Assembly (NCBI GenBank): GCA_029931535.1
Contig: JAQPZY010001692.1
Location: 950,501 to 1,014,500, forward strand
Direction: 5' to 3'
Length of the DNA stretch: 64,000 nucleotides
From: Margaritifera margaritifera
Lineage: Eukaryota > Mollusca > Bivalvia > Unionida > Margaritiferidae
Part shown: piece after piece, positions 10,530 to 21,387 of the stretch
How the letters are laid out: each line of letters starts with the position of its first letter
Numbering within the stretch: the stretch's first letter is position 1
Position numbers and translations under genes: made by a program
Notes under the pieces: model-generated
Databases searched by the model: none
What the model was told of the DNA's origin: nothing
The model's input: the letters and a program-made list of their open reading frames with translations, nothing else

Positions 10530-11420
10530 TCCATGGGTTCCCGTAGGTGCCAAACTAAGCCTTTTTCAGAGGCTTGGTCCTGCATCATGGCAGATGGCTG
10601 GGTCGGTTTTGAACACAGGGACCCTCTGAATGTCTGGATTTCTCTAGGTCAGGCCTTCCACCATCATCTGTCTTGGTGGATCAATCGGGACCGATTTCTT
10701 GCCGGAATCCCTATACACGCCCCAGATCCCCACTCCTACCTGTTCGCAGATGCATCAGATTCAGGGTGGGGCACTCATCTGGAGCTGGAGGGTCTGATTC
10801 TTCAGGGTTCATGGTCCTGGGAAGAAAAATCTACCCTCCACATAAACAATTTGGAAATGAGGGCAGTGTTCTTAGCCCTTCAGGGGTGCTTCAACAACAT
10901 AAGGTGCTGCTGCATGATAATCTCTGATATCATGTTAATGGTGGCCTATCTCAGAAGACAAGGAGGTACTCATACCCCTTCTCTCTGCATGGAGGTTTGG
11001 AACCTCCTTTGTTGGGCAACCTCGGAAGGGATTACGCTTCAAATTTGCCACATGCCGTCAAAAAGAATATTTTGGCAGACAGTCTGTCCAGAATTGACGG
11101 ATAGTCATCACTGAATGGTCTCTGCACCAATTCGTAGCAGATACCCAGCTCAGACTTGGGGGGACACCCTTGGTGGACTTTTTCACCATGAGGCTAAACA
11201 ACAAGCTCCCCTTTTATGTCTCCCCAGTCCCCGTTCAGAGAGCCTTGGCAGTGGATACTTTCAACCTGAATTGGGATCGTCTGTTCGTCTATGCTTTCCC
11301 ACCGTTCAGGATGATTCCACTAGTACTTCACAAAGTCAGGAACTCCACTGCTCAGCTCTTGTTGATAGCCCGTCTGTGGCCCCAATGATCGTGGTTCAAT
11401 GATCTTCTCAACCTGCTGGT
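10530..11420 (+). pseudogene. DIRS RNase H and connection pseudogene of E2b
   Basis: The frame 10533-11114 (193 aa) keeps the RNase H fold signatures: LFADASDSGWGTHL (Asp73), HINNLEMRAVFLALQG (Glu108) and IISDIMLMVAYLRRQGG (Asp132). The usual final block of this family, VLADSLSR, is lost by a frameshift at about 11080. The following segment (11170-11388) holds TMRLNNKLPFYVSPVP and LNWDRLFVYAFPPF, characteristic of the DIRS region between RNase H and recombinase. Confidence 0.85.
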
Positions 11421-11479
11421 AGACCAGCCCAGGATGTCACCCCAGAGGAAGGACCTTCTGTCACAGCACAGGGGTTCTC

Positions 11480-12430
11480 TTCTGCTCAACAGCCCACAGA
11501 TTTTCCACCTTCACACTTGGCTCATCTCAGACGATCTCTCCACCAGGAGAAGTTTTTGAGCAAGTTGCCAAGTGCATCGTTCAATCCAAGAGCCGATCTA
11601 CATCAAAGGTCTACGATGCAAAGTGGAGAATGTTTTGCGATTGGTGCAGTAGGAAACGTATCAATCCTAGCTGTCCCTCATTGAGCGCAGTGGCTGATTT
11701 TCTTCTCTTCCTGTTTGAAGAGAGACAATGCTCAGTTTCTACTATCAAGGGCCATAAGGCAGCTCTTTCTAACACTCTCAAATTTTCGACGGGTCCGGCT
11801 ATTGGTGCAGACTCTCACTTAGCAGACCTGATCAGGTATTTCGAACTGCAAATACCAGTATCTCGCTTTCTGATGCCTAGGTGGAATCTCGTGTCTTGTG
11901 GTCCCTTAATAAATCCCCCTATGAACTTTTTAGTGAGGCTTCTTTCGAGAACCTTACCCTCAAGACTGTTTTCTTGCTCTCCTTAGCTTCCGTGAGACGA
12001 AGGAGCAAGCTTCATGCTCTATCCATAGAACAAGGCTGTTTGAGATTCATTGGGAATTATGAGTCGGTTCCTCTCCTTTGCCAACCAGATCCCCAGTCTT
12101 AGTCGTACCTGTGCTGGGGATGATCAGGATAGACTTTTATGTCCAGCTGGAGCTTACAAGTACCTTACCAAGAGGGATCTTTCTTTCATGAAAATTAAAG
12201 TTCATTTGGTTCGAGTTATTGCTGCCTCATGAGCCTTATTACCTCATTTGTCTCTGGAGGATGTGATGAAAGCTGCGTTTTGGCAATCTCACACTACCTT
12301 CTCCTTTTTTCTTCGCTCCTTGACTCACCAAAGCGAAGGCATATTTTTCTTTGGGTCCACTAGTCGTAGCTCAAAAAGTGGCCCTTGCGGATTCTATCCG
12401 GCAGTAGTCAACACCTCTACAGTGTAGGTG
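11480..12430 (+). pseudogene. DIRS tyrosine recombinase pseudogene of E2b
   Basis: The N-terminal SAM-like core-binding region is 11630-11880 (FCDWCSRKRINPSCPSLSAV, STIKGHKAALSNTLKF). The catalytic region shows LASVRRRSKLHAL (first Arg) and HLVR (the HxxR box, about 12208-12219). The C-terminal block reads TTFSFFLRS, so the position held by Tyr in E4 (TTFSFYLRF) is Phe. Several frameshifts split the frame. A central block of about 140 nt that is present in E4 is also missing. Confidence 0.85.
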
Positions 12431-12495
12431 AGTATTCCCTGTTATTTTCATTAACCAGTTGTGAGATCATCAGCCTCCCACCAAGCTGGCAAATT

Positions 12496-12602
12496 CAGCT
12501 ACGCAATAGCAACAGAGTAAGCTATTACTAATGTTAAAATGTAGTTTTTTGGGGGATAAAACTAATTTTAATTATGTAATACTTACCTGTTGCTATTGCC
12601 AG
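12496..12602 (+). repeat. ICR of E2b
   Basis: The first half reads gcaatagcaacagagtaagc, then a ttaaaatgtag junction, then G-run and taaaactaattttaattatg, in the same order as the E1, E4 and E5 ICRs. Confidence 0.7.
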
Positions 12603-12859
12603 ATTCCCTCCTCCTGCCCTACACTGATATCCCACTAGTTTTAATACTATGTCCTGAGAAAAAAAAATAAGGGCTAGTGCGTATGGGTCAGGTTCACGGG
12701 TTAGGTGTTGGAACTTTCCAGAAAGTCTACCTATGGGAGGATGAATTCTCATCACACAGTAGAGGGTATTTTCTGTCCAGAAAAGAGTAAGCTATGCAAC
12801 AGCAACAGGTAAGATTTACATTGTTACAATATTTTTACAACCTCCGAAAACTACATTTT
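12603..12859 (+). repeat. Degenerate right terminal repeat of E2b
   Basis: It keeps tatgggaggatgaattc and gagtaagctatgcaacagca, and ends at ctacatttt. The middle has diverged strongly from the E4 and E5 repeats. Confidence 0.6.
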
Positions 12860-13460
12860 CAAACTTTTTCTAGTTTTAGGAAATTTTATAAATTTAGCCT
12901 TTCATTTTTCTTTTTTTGGAAGAAACATTTCGGTTTCTGAGTCAAAATAAACCACATGTTTGTAAATATGGGCATACATAGTATGTAACATTATACAAAT
13001 TCATAAACATTGATTGGCATTATAGCCAGGGTTCTGGTACCATAGTGGCAATAAAAGGTGCATTACAGATACTGCCGATTGAAACATGTTGTATGCTTGA
13101 ATTACAGCCTCCCACTTTCTCTCTTCCAGAAAAATCAATTGCTTATGAATTAATGAGGTGCAGCCAAATGAAACAGCTGGAGGTGTAAATAATTTACTTA
13201 ACAATTGGGTGTTGTATTAGTGATAAAATAAATGAAAAGTGAAAGAAATATAGAAAAAAGAAAATGATTTAAGCTCATTTATCATAATTCTCCCATAATA
13301 AGACCATGTTTTATAATAAGCCTATCCCCCACCAGCCCCACCAACTTCCAACATCCCCACCAATGCAGAATGTTAGCAAAATTTGTATTGGAGTCTGCTT
13401 GGTGTTATGATAATTGACAGGACTGGCATCCTGTGTTTAACATGGTAGAGGTACTATATT
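12860..13460. other. Non-coding AT-rich stretch
   Basis: I see no gene or repeat that I can support. Confidence 0.55.
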
Positions 13461-13466
13461 CCAGAA

Positions 13467-13622
13467 TATGTACTTTGTCCCATTGTTAATGAAGATGGGA
13501 AATGTATGTATTTTGTCCCATTGTTAATGAAGATTGGAAATATATGTATTTTGTCCTATTGTTAATGAAGATGGGAAATATATGTATTTTGTGCCATTGT
13601 TAATGAAAATGGGAAATACATG
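13467..13622. repeat. 38-bp tandem repeat, about 4 copies
   Basis: Units read tgtattttgtcccattgtta followed by atgaagatgggaaatata, with a few substitutions per copy. Confidence 0.9.
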
Positions 13623-13791
13623 TATATATTTCTTTTTACTTGTTGTATACACCTATCTTTATATTTTTGTTTCTCTTTTATAAATTTTCTAGTCAGTCAT
13701 AATCTGATAGAAACCTTTACATTCTTCAACATTTTATATCACACAGATCACTGTGCTGAGACTTCATAGAGCAAGCTTGCAAAGAGCATTA

Positions 13792-13990
13792 GTTTAGTTT
13801 GGTTTGATTTGGTGTTGTAGGGCATATCAACACAAGTAGGTTATTTAGTGCCAAGCAATTACACTTAAGTGCCTTGTCCAAGGACACCCCATGGTAGCCG
13901 ATTCAGGCTGATCTGATGGAAGGATTCAAACCCATGCCCTTTTAGTCATGTATCGGGCATGCTGACCACTGCACCATCTTGGCTCTTGCC
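13792..13990 (-). mobile_element. tRNA-derived SINE, family B
   Basis: On the - strand the head reads agatggtgcagtggtcagca (A box) and gggtttgaatcc (B box). A body with gtgtccttggacaaggcact follows, with a tail of caaatcaaaccaaac. It is the same family as 20528-20719. No clear target duplication was found. Confidence 0.8.
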
Positions 13991-15617
13991 TCCATTATTC
14001 ACCTCATATGACATGCAGGAGGGTGCATTGGGTCTATTGTACATCCCCAAGCTCACAGGGGGAATAGAATGGTTGAACAGTGTACTTTAAGGTGAAGTAC
14101 AAGAATGTTGACCATTTTAAGTACAATAAACCACCTACTAGTATTTAAAAAATCGAACCTGCTCAGAAAAAATTCCTGCTTCCACCGATATAAAACGAGC
14201 AACATGTACTATGAGACATTGGACGCAGATTTTACTATTTACCTGTTTGACAAAGCAATATAAACGTTTAATTTTTAGGCTAAAAATTATAAAATCAGTT
14301 CACACATTTTTAGAAACTTATCTAAGTGGAGTTTTTATTTTTCATGATGATCAGGCATCCTTTAGAGAGCTCGTAAATTTTAATTTTGCCTTCTATTTTA
14401 GTAGGGCCATAGTATATCTGTCAAACGTTAAGTACTTTCAATAGGTTAAATCTCTGCTGTTTTTTTTTATAAAAAAAATAAAAAATAAAAAAACTTACAA
14501 GAATACGCACATGTACAATATCTTTGAACTTGTCTTGGTTAAAGTTCATTGCATGAGGGCAATTATAATTATAACATATAATGTGATATCCTACTTTGTG
14601 TTAAAAATTATCTAATATTTTGAGAAAGCTATAGTTTATAGGGTAAATGTAGCTATAAATAGAAATGTTACAAATGTCATAACGTGTCATCAGCAGATGC
14701 CTATAAAGGACAGTATTGTACATGTATATAGTCCAGAATTCCATAATTTTTCCCAGTATCAAAGCTTCATAGGATTGGGAAAATGTCCATCTTTGAGTAA
14801 ATGTGCAGATATTTTGCCATCTACAAGAGAAAAAGTCAGAAGAAAAATTTGGGGAAAACAATAAAATGCTTGCATGTAATTTAATAATCTTGTAACCCTT
14901 ATGTACTTATGTCATTCAGTAAACAACAAGATTGCATGGACAATTGCTGTTTGGCAGGTACAGTCGTAAGTACTACTGATTTGTAAAAGAATTAACTCAG
15001 TGATTCTGTGATGCAAGATTATCAGGTCATCTCATTTGACATTATATTATGGCTGCTAAAATGCAATACAGCAATATCGAGAATGGCGTAGCGAGTGTCC
15101 ACTGAACTGCAGACCTGTAACTGGCAAAATGCAACAAAATATGTTTTACTCAGCAGCATGAAAACTCCATGACCTTCATTCACGGCAGTTATATTTAGGG
15201 TGTATATTATGAGTTGATGCATGTTTTAAAACAAGACTACTATGGTAGTTCATGTCTAAATTACTGCCCAAAGTTATGGGAGTATTTTGGTGTCAGCAAA
15301 TCAGTCTCCCAGGCTGTCAGCAAACCAGTCTCCCAGGCTGTCTGCAAGGGAAATAAGTGCCATTACCATCCATTCAACTGAATTAGGTCTCAGTCGCCGA
15401 AAATCTGCATTTCATGTTATTTTTTTATTTTTGTTTTTTAAAGCAAAATTGGTGTTGCATAATCATTTATAGAATGCAGCAGAATGGGATAGAACTCACT
15501 CTCTCTCTCTCTCTCTCAAAGAAAAGATAATTATTGCAGGTTATATATAAATGTATAAAATATATGAAAGATAATAAATGTGATGATGATCATAATAGCA
15601 ACTATAATTATAATTTT
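13991..15617. other. Non-coding AT-rich stretch
   Basis: I see no supported gene. A 24-bp direct duplication (tcagcaaaccagtctcccag type) occurs at about 15292-15340, and a short CT run lies at 15500-15518. Confidence 0.55.
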
Positions 15618-15805
15618 AATAGCAGCAATACATTACCCTATCACTATTATATAGCTTATTACTTTTTCGTGTCGAAAAATCTCGTCCGTTTGATGTGAAA
15701 AACATCCTCCCACTTAGAGTGGAGATTTTGTCAACAAGACACGTCACATCCGTGCACCTCTCCGCGCCTGTGCGAACATTCATCTTTTTCATGGACGCCA
15801 TGGCT
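15618..15805 (+). repeat. Left inverted terminal repeat of E3
   Basis: It begins aatagcagcaatacattacc and matches the reverse complement of the right repeats of E1, E4 and E5. Markers are ttactttttcgtgtcgaaaa, aacatcctcccac, gtgcacctctc and catctttttcatgg. The left flank ends in a TTTT run. Confidence 0.85.
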
Positions 15806-16616
15806 AATGGTTGTGTCGTGCGAACGTAACCAGAGAAAAATTATCTGTTGCGGTTTTCAACCACGTTTGGATTCTCCTTTCAGCCTAAATTCATCTGGGT
15901 TACATTTGTCCATCTCGTCTTATGTGTCTTATGCTGCCCTACGTCAGTGTTTGTTCTAGAAAGAGTCTTTCTAGATTGCCACGTGTATTCTGTCCTTAGG
16001 GGTGAGGGTACACCATGTATTTTTTCTTTTCAGATACAATTTAGCTCACGGTAAGTCTTGTGTGTTCATTACAACAGTGACATAGACAACCGAGATAGCG
16101 CCGCAATTAGCAGGCGCATAATTCTACCAACTAAATATTTGTTTAAATATTATTGTTTTTGCTAATTCATCAATTGTATCTTTATTAACCACGCGTGACG
16201 CGTCGCATTGCTATGCTGTACTTTCTTGAGAACAATAAAGTTTGTCAAGAAAACTAGACTCCTAATCCTTGTTAACATGTATATGTATATTGTTTACCTT
16301 TAGACAAATTCCACTGTGGTGCATATAGAATGCTAAAGTATATGCAAACAGAGCGAAGTGAACTGGTGTGCATAGAGCACGTGACATATACAAAAAGGGT
16401 GAGTTTTCCACGCGTGGAAATAAAAGGTGAGTTTTACACGTTTTATTATTGTATTATTTTTATATAAAATAAGTAGGAGACAATTGTTTACCTTTGAGCA
16501 TCGACTGGGGTGCAATTAGCACGCAGTGGATGCAAAGAGGTCAGATGAACTGGTGTGTGTATAGTATGCAGTATATACAAACGAGGCGAGTTTTCACGTG
16601 CGGAAATAATATAATA

Positions 16617-16660
<44 letters not shown>

Positions 16661-16832
16661 GTTCTCCTTCAGATAAATTCTTAATTCAGGGAACAATTAG
16701 TTACCTTGTGCAAATATACTGGAGGTGTATAACACCCGGTACATACAGACATGTGAGTTTTACGTATGAAGATAATACAATATTATTTTTATTATTATTG
16801 TTCTCTTTCAGAAAATTTTTCTTTTCAGAGAA
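15806..16832 (+). repeat. E3 5' leader with repeated donor-like modules
   Basis: This untranslated-looking leader contains an acgcgtgacgcgtcgcattg motif (16191), also present at 38720 in E5. It then holds several degenerate modules (about 16289-16440, 16485-16610, 16690-16790), each built on 'tagcacgcagtatatacaaa' type sequence. The modules end in GTGAGTTTT or a close variant. Each of the last two is followed by a TTA-rich tract and ctccttcag or ctctttcag. These resemble 5' and 3' splice signals, but splicing is not demonstrated. Confidence 0.6.
16619..16662. repeat. (TTA)n microsatellite
   Basis: About 14 TTA units inside the E3 leader. Shorter versions lie at the matching place in E5 (39121-39150) and E6b. 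Confidence 0.95.
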
Positions 16833-17255
16833 CAATGTCGGGTCAGTCTGTAGGAAGTATGGCCACAAGAAGGGCCCTTGGGATACTCACCCAGACTACC
16901 TCACGTGTTCAAGTGTACACGTAAGAAAAACGTTGTACCTCTCGCACAATGACTAATGAATCTGCAATCTAACCAATTCCAGACGTATGTATAGAGGGCG
17001 GAAGAAACATTGATCCGCATCATTGTCTGAATTTTCAAATTTTTTCTCTTATAGAGTCTCAGGCGGGAACACACTGCGAGAAGACTAGTTCTACAAGCTC
17101 CGGGGTCCCAGGAGTCTATGGGACCAATCTCAAGAGTCCGGAGACAGGAGACCTCTCATGTAAGGGAGGGAGTGAACGTTCCAGGAGTAGATCGCCCCTC
17201 CCGGGAAGGGAGAAGACGAACATGAACAGTAGCATGTTGCTGCCTTCCACCAGGA

Positions 17256-17463
17256 AGGAAGTGCACTGCTTGTCTCAAGGTAGCGTGTCGCACCCTCCAG
17301 GTGGGATGTGTTGCACCGTACCAAGCACTTCCAGAGAAGGAAGTGCACTGCTGTCTCAAGGTAGCGTGTCGCACCCTCCAGGTGGGAGGTGTTGCACCGC
17401 ACCAAGCACTTCCAGAGAAGGAAGTGCACTGCTGTCTCAAGGTAGCGTGTCGCACCCTCCAGG
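17256..17463 (+). repeat. About 80-bp tandem repeat in E3 gag
   Basis: About 2.5 copies of a unit starting ggaagtgcactgct, with a core ctcaaggtagcgtgtcgcac. Single or diverged units occur in E5 (39773-39800) and E6b (62210-62310). Confidence 0.85.
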
Positions 17464-17499
17464 ATAGTGATGAAGACAAACTGGCATCTGATATGTCTC

Positions 17500-17645
17500 C
17501 TGACCGGTCACTGACTGGTGACCGGTCCGGTCACCGATCAGTGTCGGGTGACCGGTCCGGTCACCGGGGATTGACCGGTGACAGGTCCGGTCACTGGGTA
17601 TTGACCGGTAGAGATGACCGGTCAATGTATGATGACCGGTCACTG
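17500..17645 (+). repeat. ACCGGT-rich array in E3 gag
   Basis: Repeated TGACCGGTCCGGTCACCGG-type units, each with nested palindromes (ACCGGT, GGACC/GGTCC). In one frame they read TGDRSGHR repeatedly. Homologous arrays occur at 8840-8935, 39955-40200 and 62370-62500, and weakly at 1-75. Confidence 0.85.
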
Positions 17646-19094
17646 GGGGGAAAAAAAACAAAACAAAAAACCCTGTTCAGGATTGGGAGTCTGCCCACAG
17701 GGTTCAGACTAGGGAAGGGGATCGGATAGGGATCCCCCCTTTCCTATTATCCCAATGAATCCGTACAAGAAGGGGACCCAGAGTAGAGGCGATGCCGCGG
17801 CTCGTGTCCCGCCATCGCCTCTTTGTCAGGTGGCATTCACCTACAAGGCGGAAGCATAGCATCATCCACGAAAGACAAGCGGTCTCATCTTTATCCTGGA
17901 ACATCTAGAACACATAGACAAACAAATACGGGAAATGGCGCAGAGTTCACCTATGTCACTGTCTCAGAAGGACATAATGATGTCCAGCCACTCTCCTGCT
18001 CGGAGTGTTCTAGATGATGATGCGTTTATCTACCCTCATTGACTCCAGTGAGATCGAGGTAGAAACAGCTCTTTTGTCGCCTCCTATCAGTCCCACCAGT
18101 TCCTTTCACTTAGATGATTTGGAAGAGATCTGGTCTTTTGATAACGCTGTAACTTGTGCCCAAAGCCATCTTATGCACAGCCCAAGAAGATCCTTTCCAG
18201 TTTAAAGGATCTCCGTGACCCAGCCACAACCAGATCTCCTGCTCCTTCTACATTCCTCAACGATTGAAGAAATGTCATAGAGTTTCTTCCACAGGCCAGC
18301 CTGTGCTAGACGGCATAGAGGATGGTCTGTCCCTCCCTCTACTTTGAGACCTTGGTCTCTGCCTCTACTTACTGGGTACATTCTCGAAGTTAAAACCCAT
18401 TAAGAATCTCTCCAGTTGCATGCAGATGTCTCAAGTGGGTATTATAATTGAAACCTGGGCATGCCTTCCTATTAAAATAATCAAGCCTTTGAGCAGAAAG
18501 GCCGGCTTCTGGTCACCATAGCTTCCCATGCAGACCTCTTCTCAGCTACTTCGTTTAGTATGCTGAAGGAGGCTGCTTTGAACCCAGCCGCATTACTATG
18601 CATGCTGGAAGCTGTGATCAAGACATCCCGGAATTCACTCTCTGTCGCAATGGTTTTATCAATGGAACTTCTAACATCCACCATCACACTGTGCTGGACT
18701 CCTCAAAGGTCTTATTTAACCATAGGAAAGACTTTCTAAGGGCTGCTCCTTTGGAAGCCAAGAGCCTCTTCGGAGGACTCATCCCCACTGTGGCTTCACA
18801 AGATTTGAAGGATCATGAACATAGATCCTTCACAACTGCACCTGGCCCATCGTAATCGACCAGGAAGCACACTAAGGTGAATTGCCCCCAGGGGCCACCC
18901 ACTAAATTTTTAAACAGATGCAGCCCCAGTCCAATGCACAAGCTCAAATGAGACCTCCTCCTCCTGAGTAAAGTCCTCAGGAGGAACTTCTCCAACCCAC
19001 CTTCCTTTCCAGCAAGGAAGGCAGTGTGTGTGTGTGTGTGGGGGGGGGATGGCCCTAGGGACTCATACCCTCTCTTGCCGTGCATTCCTCTCCT

Positions 19095-19665
19095 AATGTC
19101 CCTGTAGGTGCTTGTCTAGGCCTCTTTTCAGAGGCTTGGTCAAGTAACTTGGATGATGGGTGTGTCCTTTCTATGGTAAGTGAGGGTTACCGGCCTCAGT
19201 TTTGGGGAACAACCTCCTCTATCAAGGACCCCGATGTTCTTTACAAGTCCAATTTGGGGAAAATTAAATGAAGAGGTGCACACCCTTTTACAGAAAGGGG
19301 CAGTCAAGAGGTTCCTGAACGATCAGTCTCCTGCATTCTACTTCCAATTCTTCCTGGTCATCAAGAAAAGTGGGAAATTGTGTATCATTTTCTATCTCCC
19401 CCTGTTAAACCGGTGGAGATACCTCCGGGTTTACTTGGACCAAGAAGTCTTTCAATTCTGGGTTCTGTCATTCGGAATTGCTTCTGCACCCCGAGTCTTC
19501 ACCCATGTTATGGGAGTTGTAGTGCCCTATCTCTGATTACTGAGAATCGGGGTGATTCTCCAGTATTTTCACGAACAGCTGATCCATAATGTTCAGGTTC
19601 AGTCCCTCCATCAGGACCTGTTCCGTTGTTGGTTCACAGTAACTCGGTTTGGTTTATTTTACCCA
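19095..19665 (+). pseudogene. DIRS reverse transcriptase pseudogene of E3, motif A deleted
   Basis: Blocks present are EEVHTLLQKGAVKRFLNDQS, FFLVIKKSGKLCIIF and EVFQFWVLSFGIASAPRVF (about 19441-19500). After LLNRW the sequence jumps to RYLRVYLDQEVF. Compared with E2a, about 140 nt covering the motif A aspartate are missing, and E5 has the identical junction. The YxDD position reads YFHE (about 19563-19574). It is catalytically dead. Confidence 0.85.
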
Positions 19666-19669
19666 ACCT

Positions 19670-20212
19670 TGAGAAGTCAGAACTCGTTCCATCTAAGTTT
19701 ACGTAGGGATGAACTTCTTCGTGAACCAGAACTTATTCCGGGTTCCACTGGATCACATAGATCGAATCCTGGCACTTCTAGAGGTGCTACGAGCAAGAAC
19801 ATTGTTGTCTGCTTGCCTTTAACTATCCCTTTTGGTAACCTTGAATGCCGCTGCAGATCTGGTTCCCTTAGGACGGCTCCATATGCACCCTCTACAGTTT
19901 CTCCTTCTCGCAAGGTGGAAACCACACAAGGATTCTCTATCAGCTCTGATTCCTCGAGGAACAACCTAGAAATTAAAGCTGTATTTCTAGCGTTGCAAGG
20001 GTGCATCGACATAGTAAAGGGGTTGATCTGTCATGGTCTCCTCCGTCAAGACGCCCGTCGTAGCGTATCTCCGACATCAAGGAGGCACACATGCCCCTTC
20101 TCTTTCCGTGGAGGTCTGGAACCTCCTCTGCTGGGCCACCTCGTAGAACATTTCCCTTCGAGTTCACCACATGCCAGGGAAGAAGAACGTTTTAGCGGAC
20201 AGTCTGTCCAAT
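19670..20212 (+). pseudogene. DIRS RNase H remnant of E3, 3' truncated
   Basis: It retains the thumb-like region (LNAAADLVPLGRLHMHPLQF), the NNLEIKAVFLALQG helix (about 19960-20000), VAYLRHQGGTHAPSLSVEVW and WNLLCWAT (split among frames), and FSGQSV at the end. The first aspartate block (LFADASDS in E2b) has been deleted: sequence joins from SISSDSSR to NNLEIKAV. It ends abruptly at 20212. Confidence 0.75.
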
Positions 20213-20293
20213 AAAGATGGGTCTAAGTCTAGAAGATGCTTTTTTTTTACTATTTGGCACTATTGGAAATACCTGCCTGACACACAGTTCAAT

Positions 20294-20296
<3 letters not shown>

Positions 20297-20360
<64 letters not shown>
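20297..20360. repeat. (GA)n microsatellite
   Basis: About 32 GA units, roughly 85 bp beyond the E3 breakpoint. Confidence 0.95.
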
Positions 20361-20362
<2 letters not shown>

Positions 20363-20527
20363 CTCTGCCCTTACCCTATGGCCTCCATAAACAGTAAAAC
20401 GGTCTCCATTCACTTAGGGTTCACGCTTTTATGTTGATGGCAAACTCTACCATTTATACATGTAATTGTCATAGGGGCTGTTAAAAGGTAAAGGGAGTCA
20501 GGGATAACAACCAACAGTACACAGATT

Positions 20528-20719
20528 ACTTAGGAGCTGTGGTGGCTCATTGGTTAGCGTGTCTGACTCATGACCGAAAGGGTGCAGGTTCAAGTCCTAC
20601 TGTCAGATCAGCCCAGTTACCAATGGTGTGTCCTTAAGCAAGGCACTTTATTCTAGTTGCCTTGGTAGTAAATAAACTGCTTCAGTTGCTTTGCCATAAA
20701 ACACCAAACCAAACAAATC
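20528..20719 (+). mobile_element. tRNA-derived SINE, family B, with target duplication
   Basis: It is flanked by CACAGATT at 20520-20527 and 20720-20727. A box tggctcattggttagcgtgt, B box ggttcaagtcc, then gtgtccttaagcaaggcact and a caccaaaccaaacaaa tail. The head is tRNA-like but the fold is not intact, so it is not called as a tRNA gene. Confidence 0.88.
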
Positions 20720-20727
20720 CACAGATT

Positions 20728-21387
20728 GATTTGACAATTGCTAAGAGTGATTTTGTGTTGCTAGTCATGTGGGAGAGTCCGTAAGCTAATTTACACGAGG
20801 GTGTCAGGTAAAGTACACGATGTGGAACAACTCAAGTTATTGGAAGTTAGGTACATCAGTGATGCGTATTGAAGAAACATTAGCTATGACAGTTCTTTGC
20901 CTTGCATGAGACATTTGGAATCATCTTTATGAAAGATTATTTCTTGATTAGCTGCAAAGGTTCTTAAGGTACAATACTGCAGTGTTGAAATGCAGCTGTC
21001 ATCTACTTACAGCAATGCCATGATTTGACATGATAATTAGTGTGGCCATTGCATGTTTAACAGTCCTCCAGCAATGCAGATGGAGAAAGATAATTTTCAT
21101 TGTTCAGAAAAATTAAAAAAGATCTAAAGACCTTCAAGGAAGTTTGAAGAACAGTAGACCATCATCCAGTCACTACTGAGTGCAAAGATGCACACTAATA
21201 AAACTTGTATCACCTTTAAACCCTCCAATGAATTATTGTACAAAGTCTGCATCTACAATTGAATGCTGTACTTCGCAGTCCAACAAATATTGACCATTAA
21301 GAGTAATACATGACAAAATCATGAATGTTGGAAAGTGGACACTAATTGAATTCTGATCTTTTTTGATTTATGGTTTTACAGACATAA
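20728..21387. other. Non-coding stretch
   Basis: I see no gene or repeat between the SINE and the minisatellite. Confidence 0.55.

Larger units (their letters stand above)
8491..12859 (+). mobile_element. DIRS-like retrotransposon E2b, reverse transcriptase deleted
   Basis: The order is gag (8520-10500), RNase H (10530-11420), tyrosine recombinase (11480-12430), ICR and right terminal repeat. The join near 10620 runs from sequence upstream of the reverse transcriptase directly into NVWISLGQAFHHHLSWW of the RNase H region, so the whole polymerase domain is missing. There is no left terminal repeat, and the 5' side abuts the end of the E2a recombinase. Confidence 0.8.
16833..18990 (+). pseudogene. 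DIRS gag-like pseudogene of E3
   Basis: It starts with a Cys/His module, CRKYGHKKGPWDTHPDYLTC (from about 16849), followed by KTLYL where E5 has a CCTIC pair. Next come an 80-bp repeat block and an ACCGGT-rich array encoding DRSGHR-like peptides. After these lie an acidic segment (VETALLSPPISPTSSFHLDD, about 18059-18118), an NPAALL(C/H)MLEAV segment (18580-18615), and VLDSSKVLFNHRKDFLRAAP. A one-base deletion near 18670-18695 breaks the frame, compared with E4, and it is shared with E5 and E6b. Confidence 0.75.
15618..20212 (+). mobile_element. DIRS-like retrotransposon E3, 3' truncated
   Basis: It starts with a left inverted terminal repeat, followed by a leader of about 1 kb with repeated modules, gag, a defective reverse transcriptase and RNase H. 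It stops at gtctgtcca (20212), where E5 continues into the rest of RNase H and the recombinase. Sequence and lesions are very close to E5 and E6b, so these three form one subfamily. Confidence 0.85.

Noticed and set aside
17130..17479. Ser/Trp-rich - strand frames opposite E3 gag
   Set aside because: They mirror the 80-bp repeat of gag on the other strand, and both strands stay open only because of the repeat.
20528..20610. Functional tRNA gene
   Set aside because: The tRNA-like head is followed by a SINE body and an A-rich tail with target duplications. The same family recurs at 13792 and 36641.
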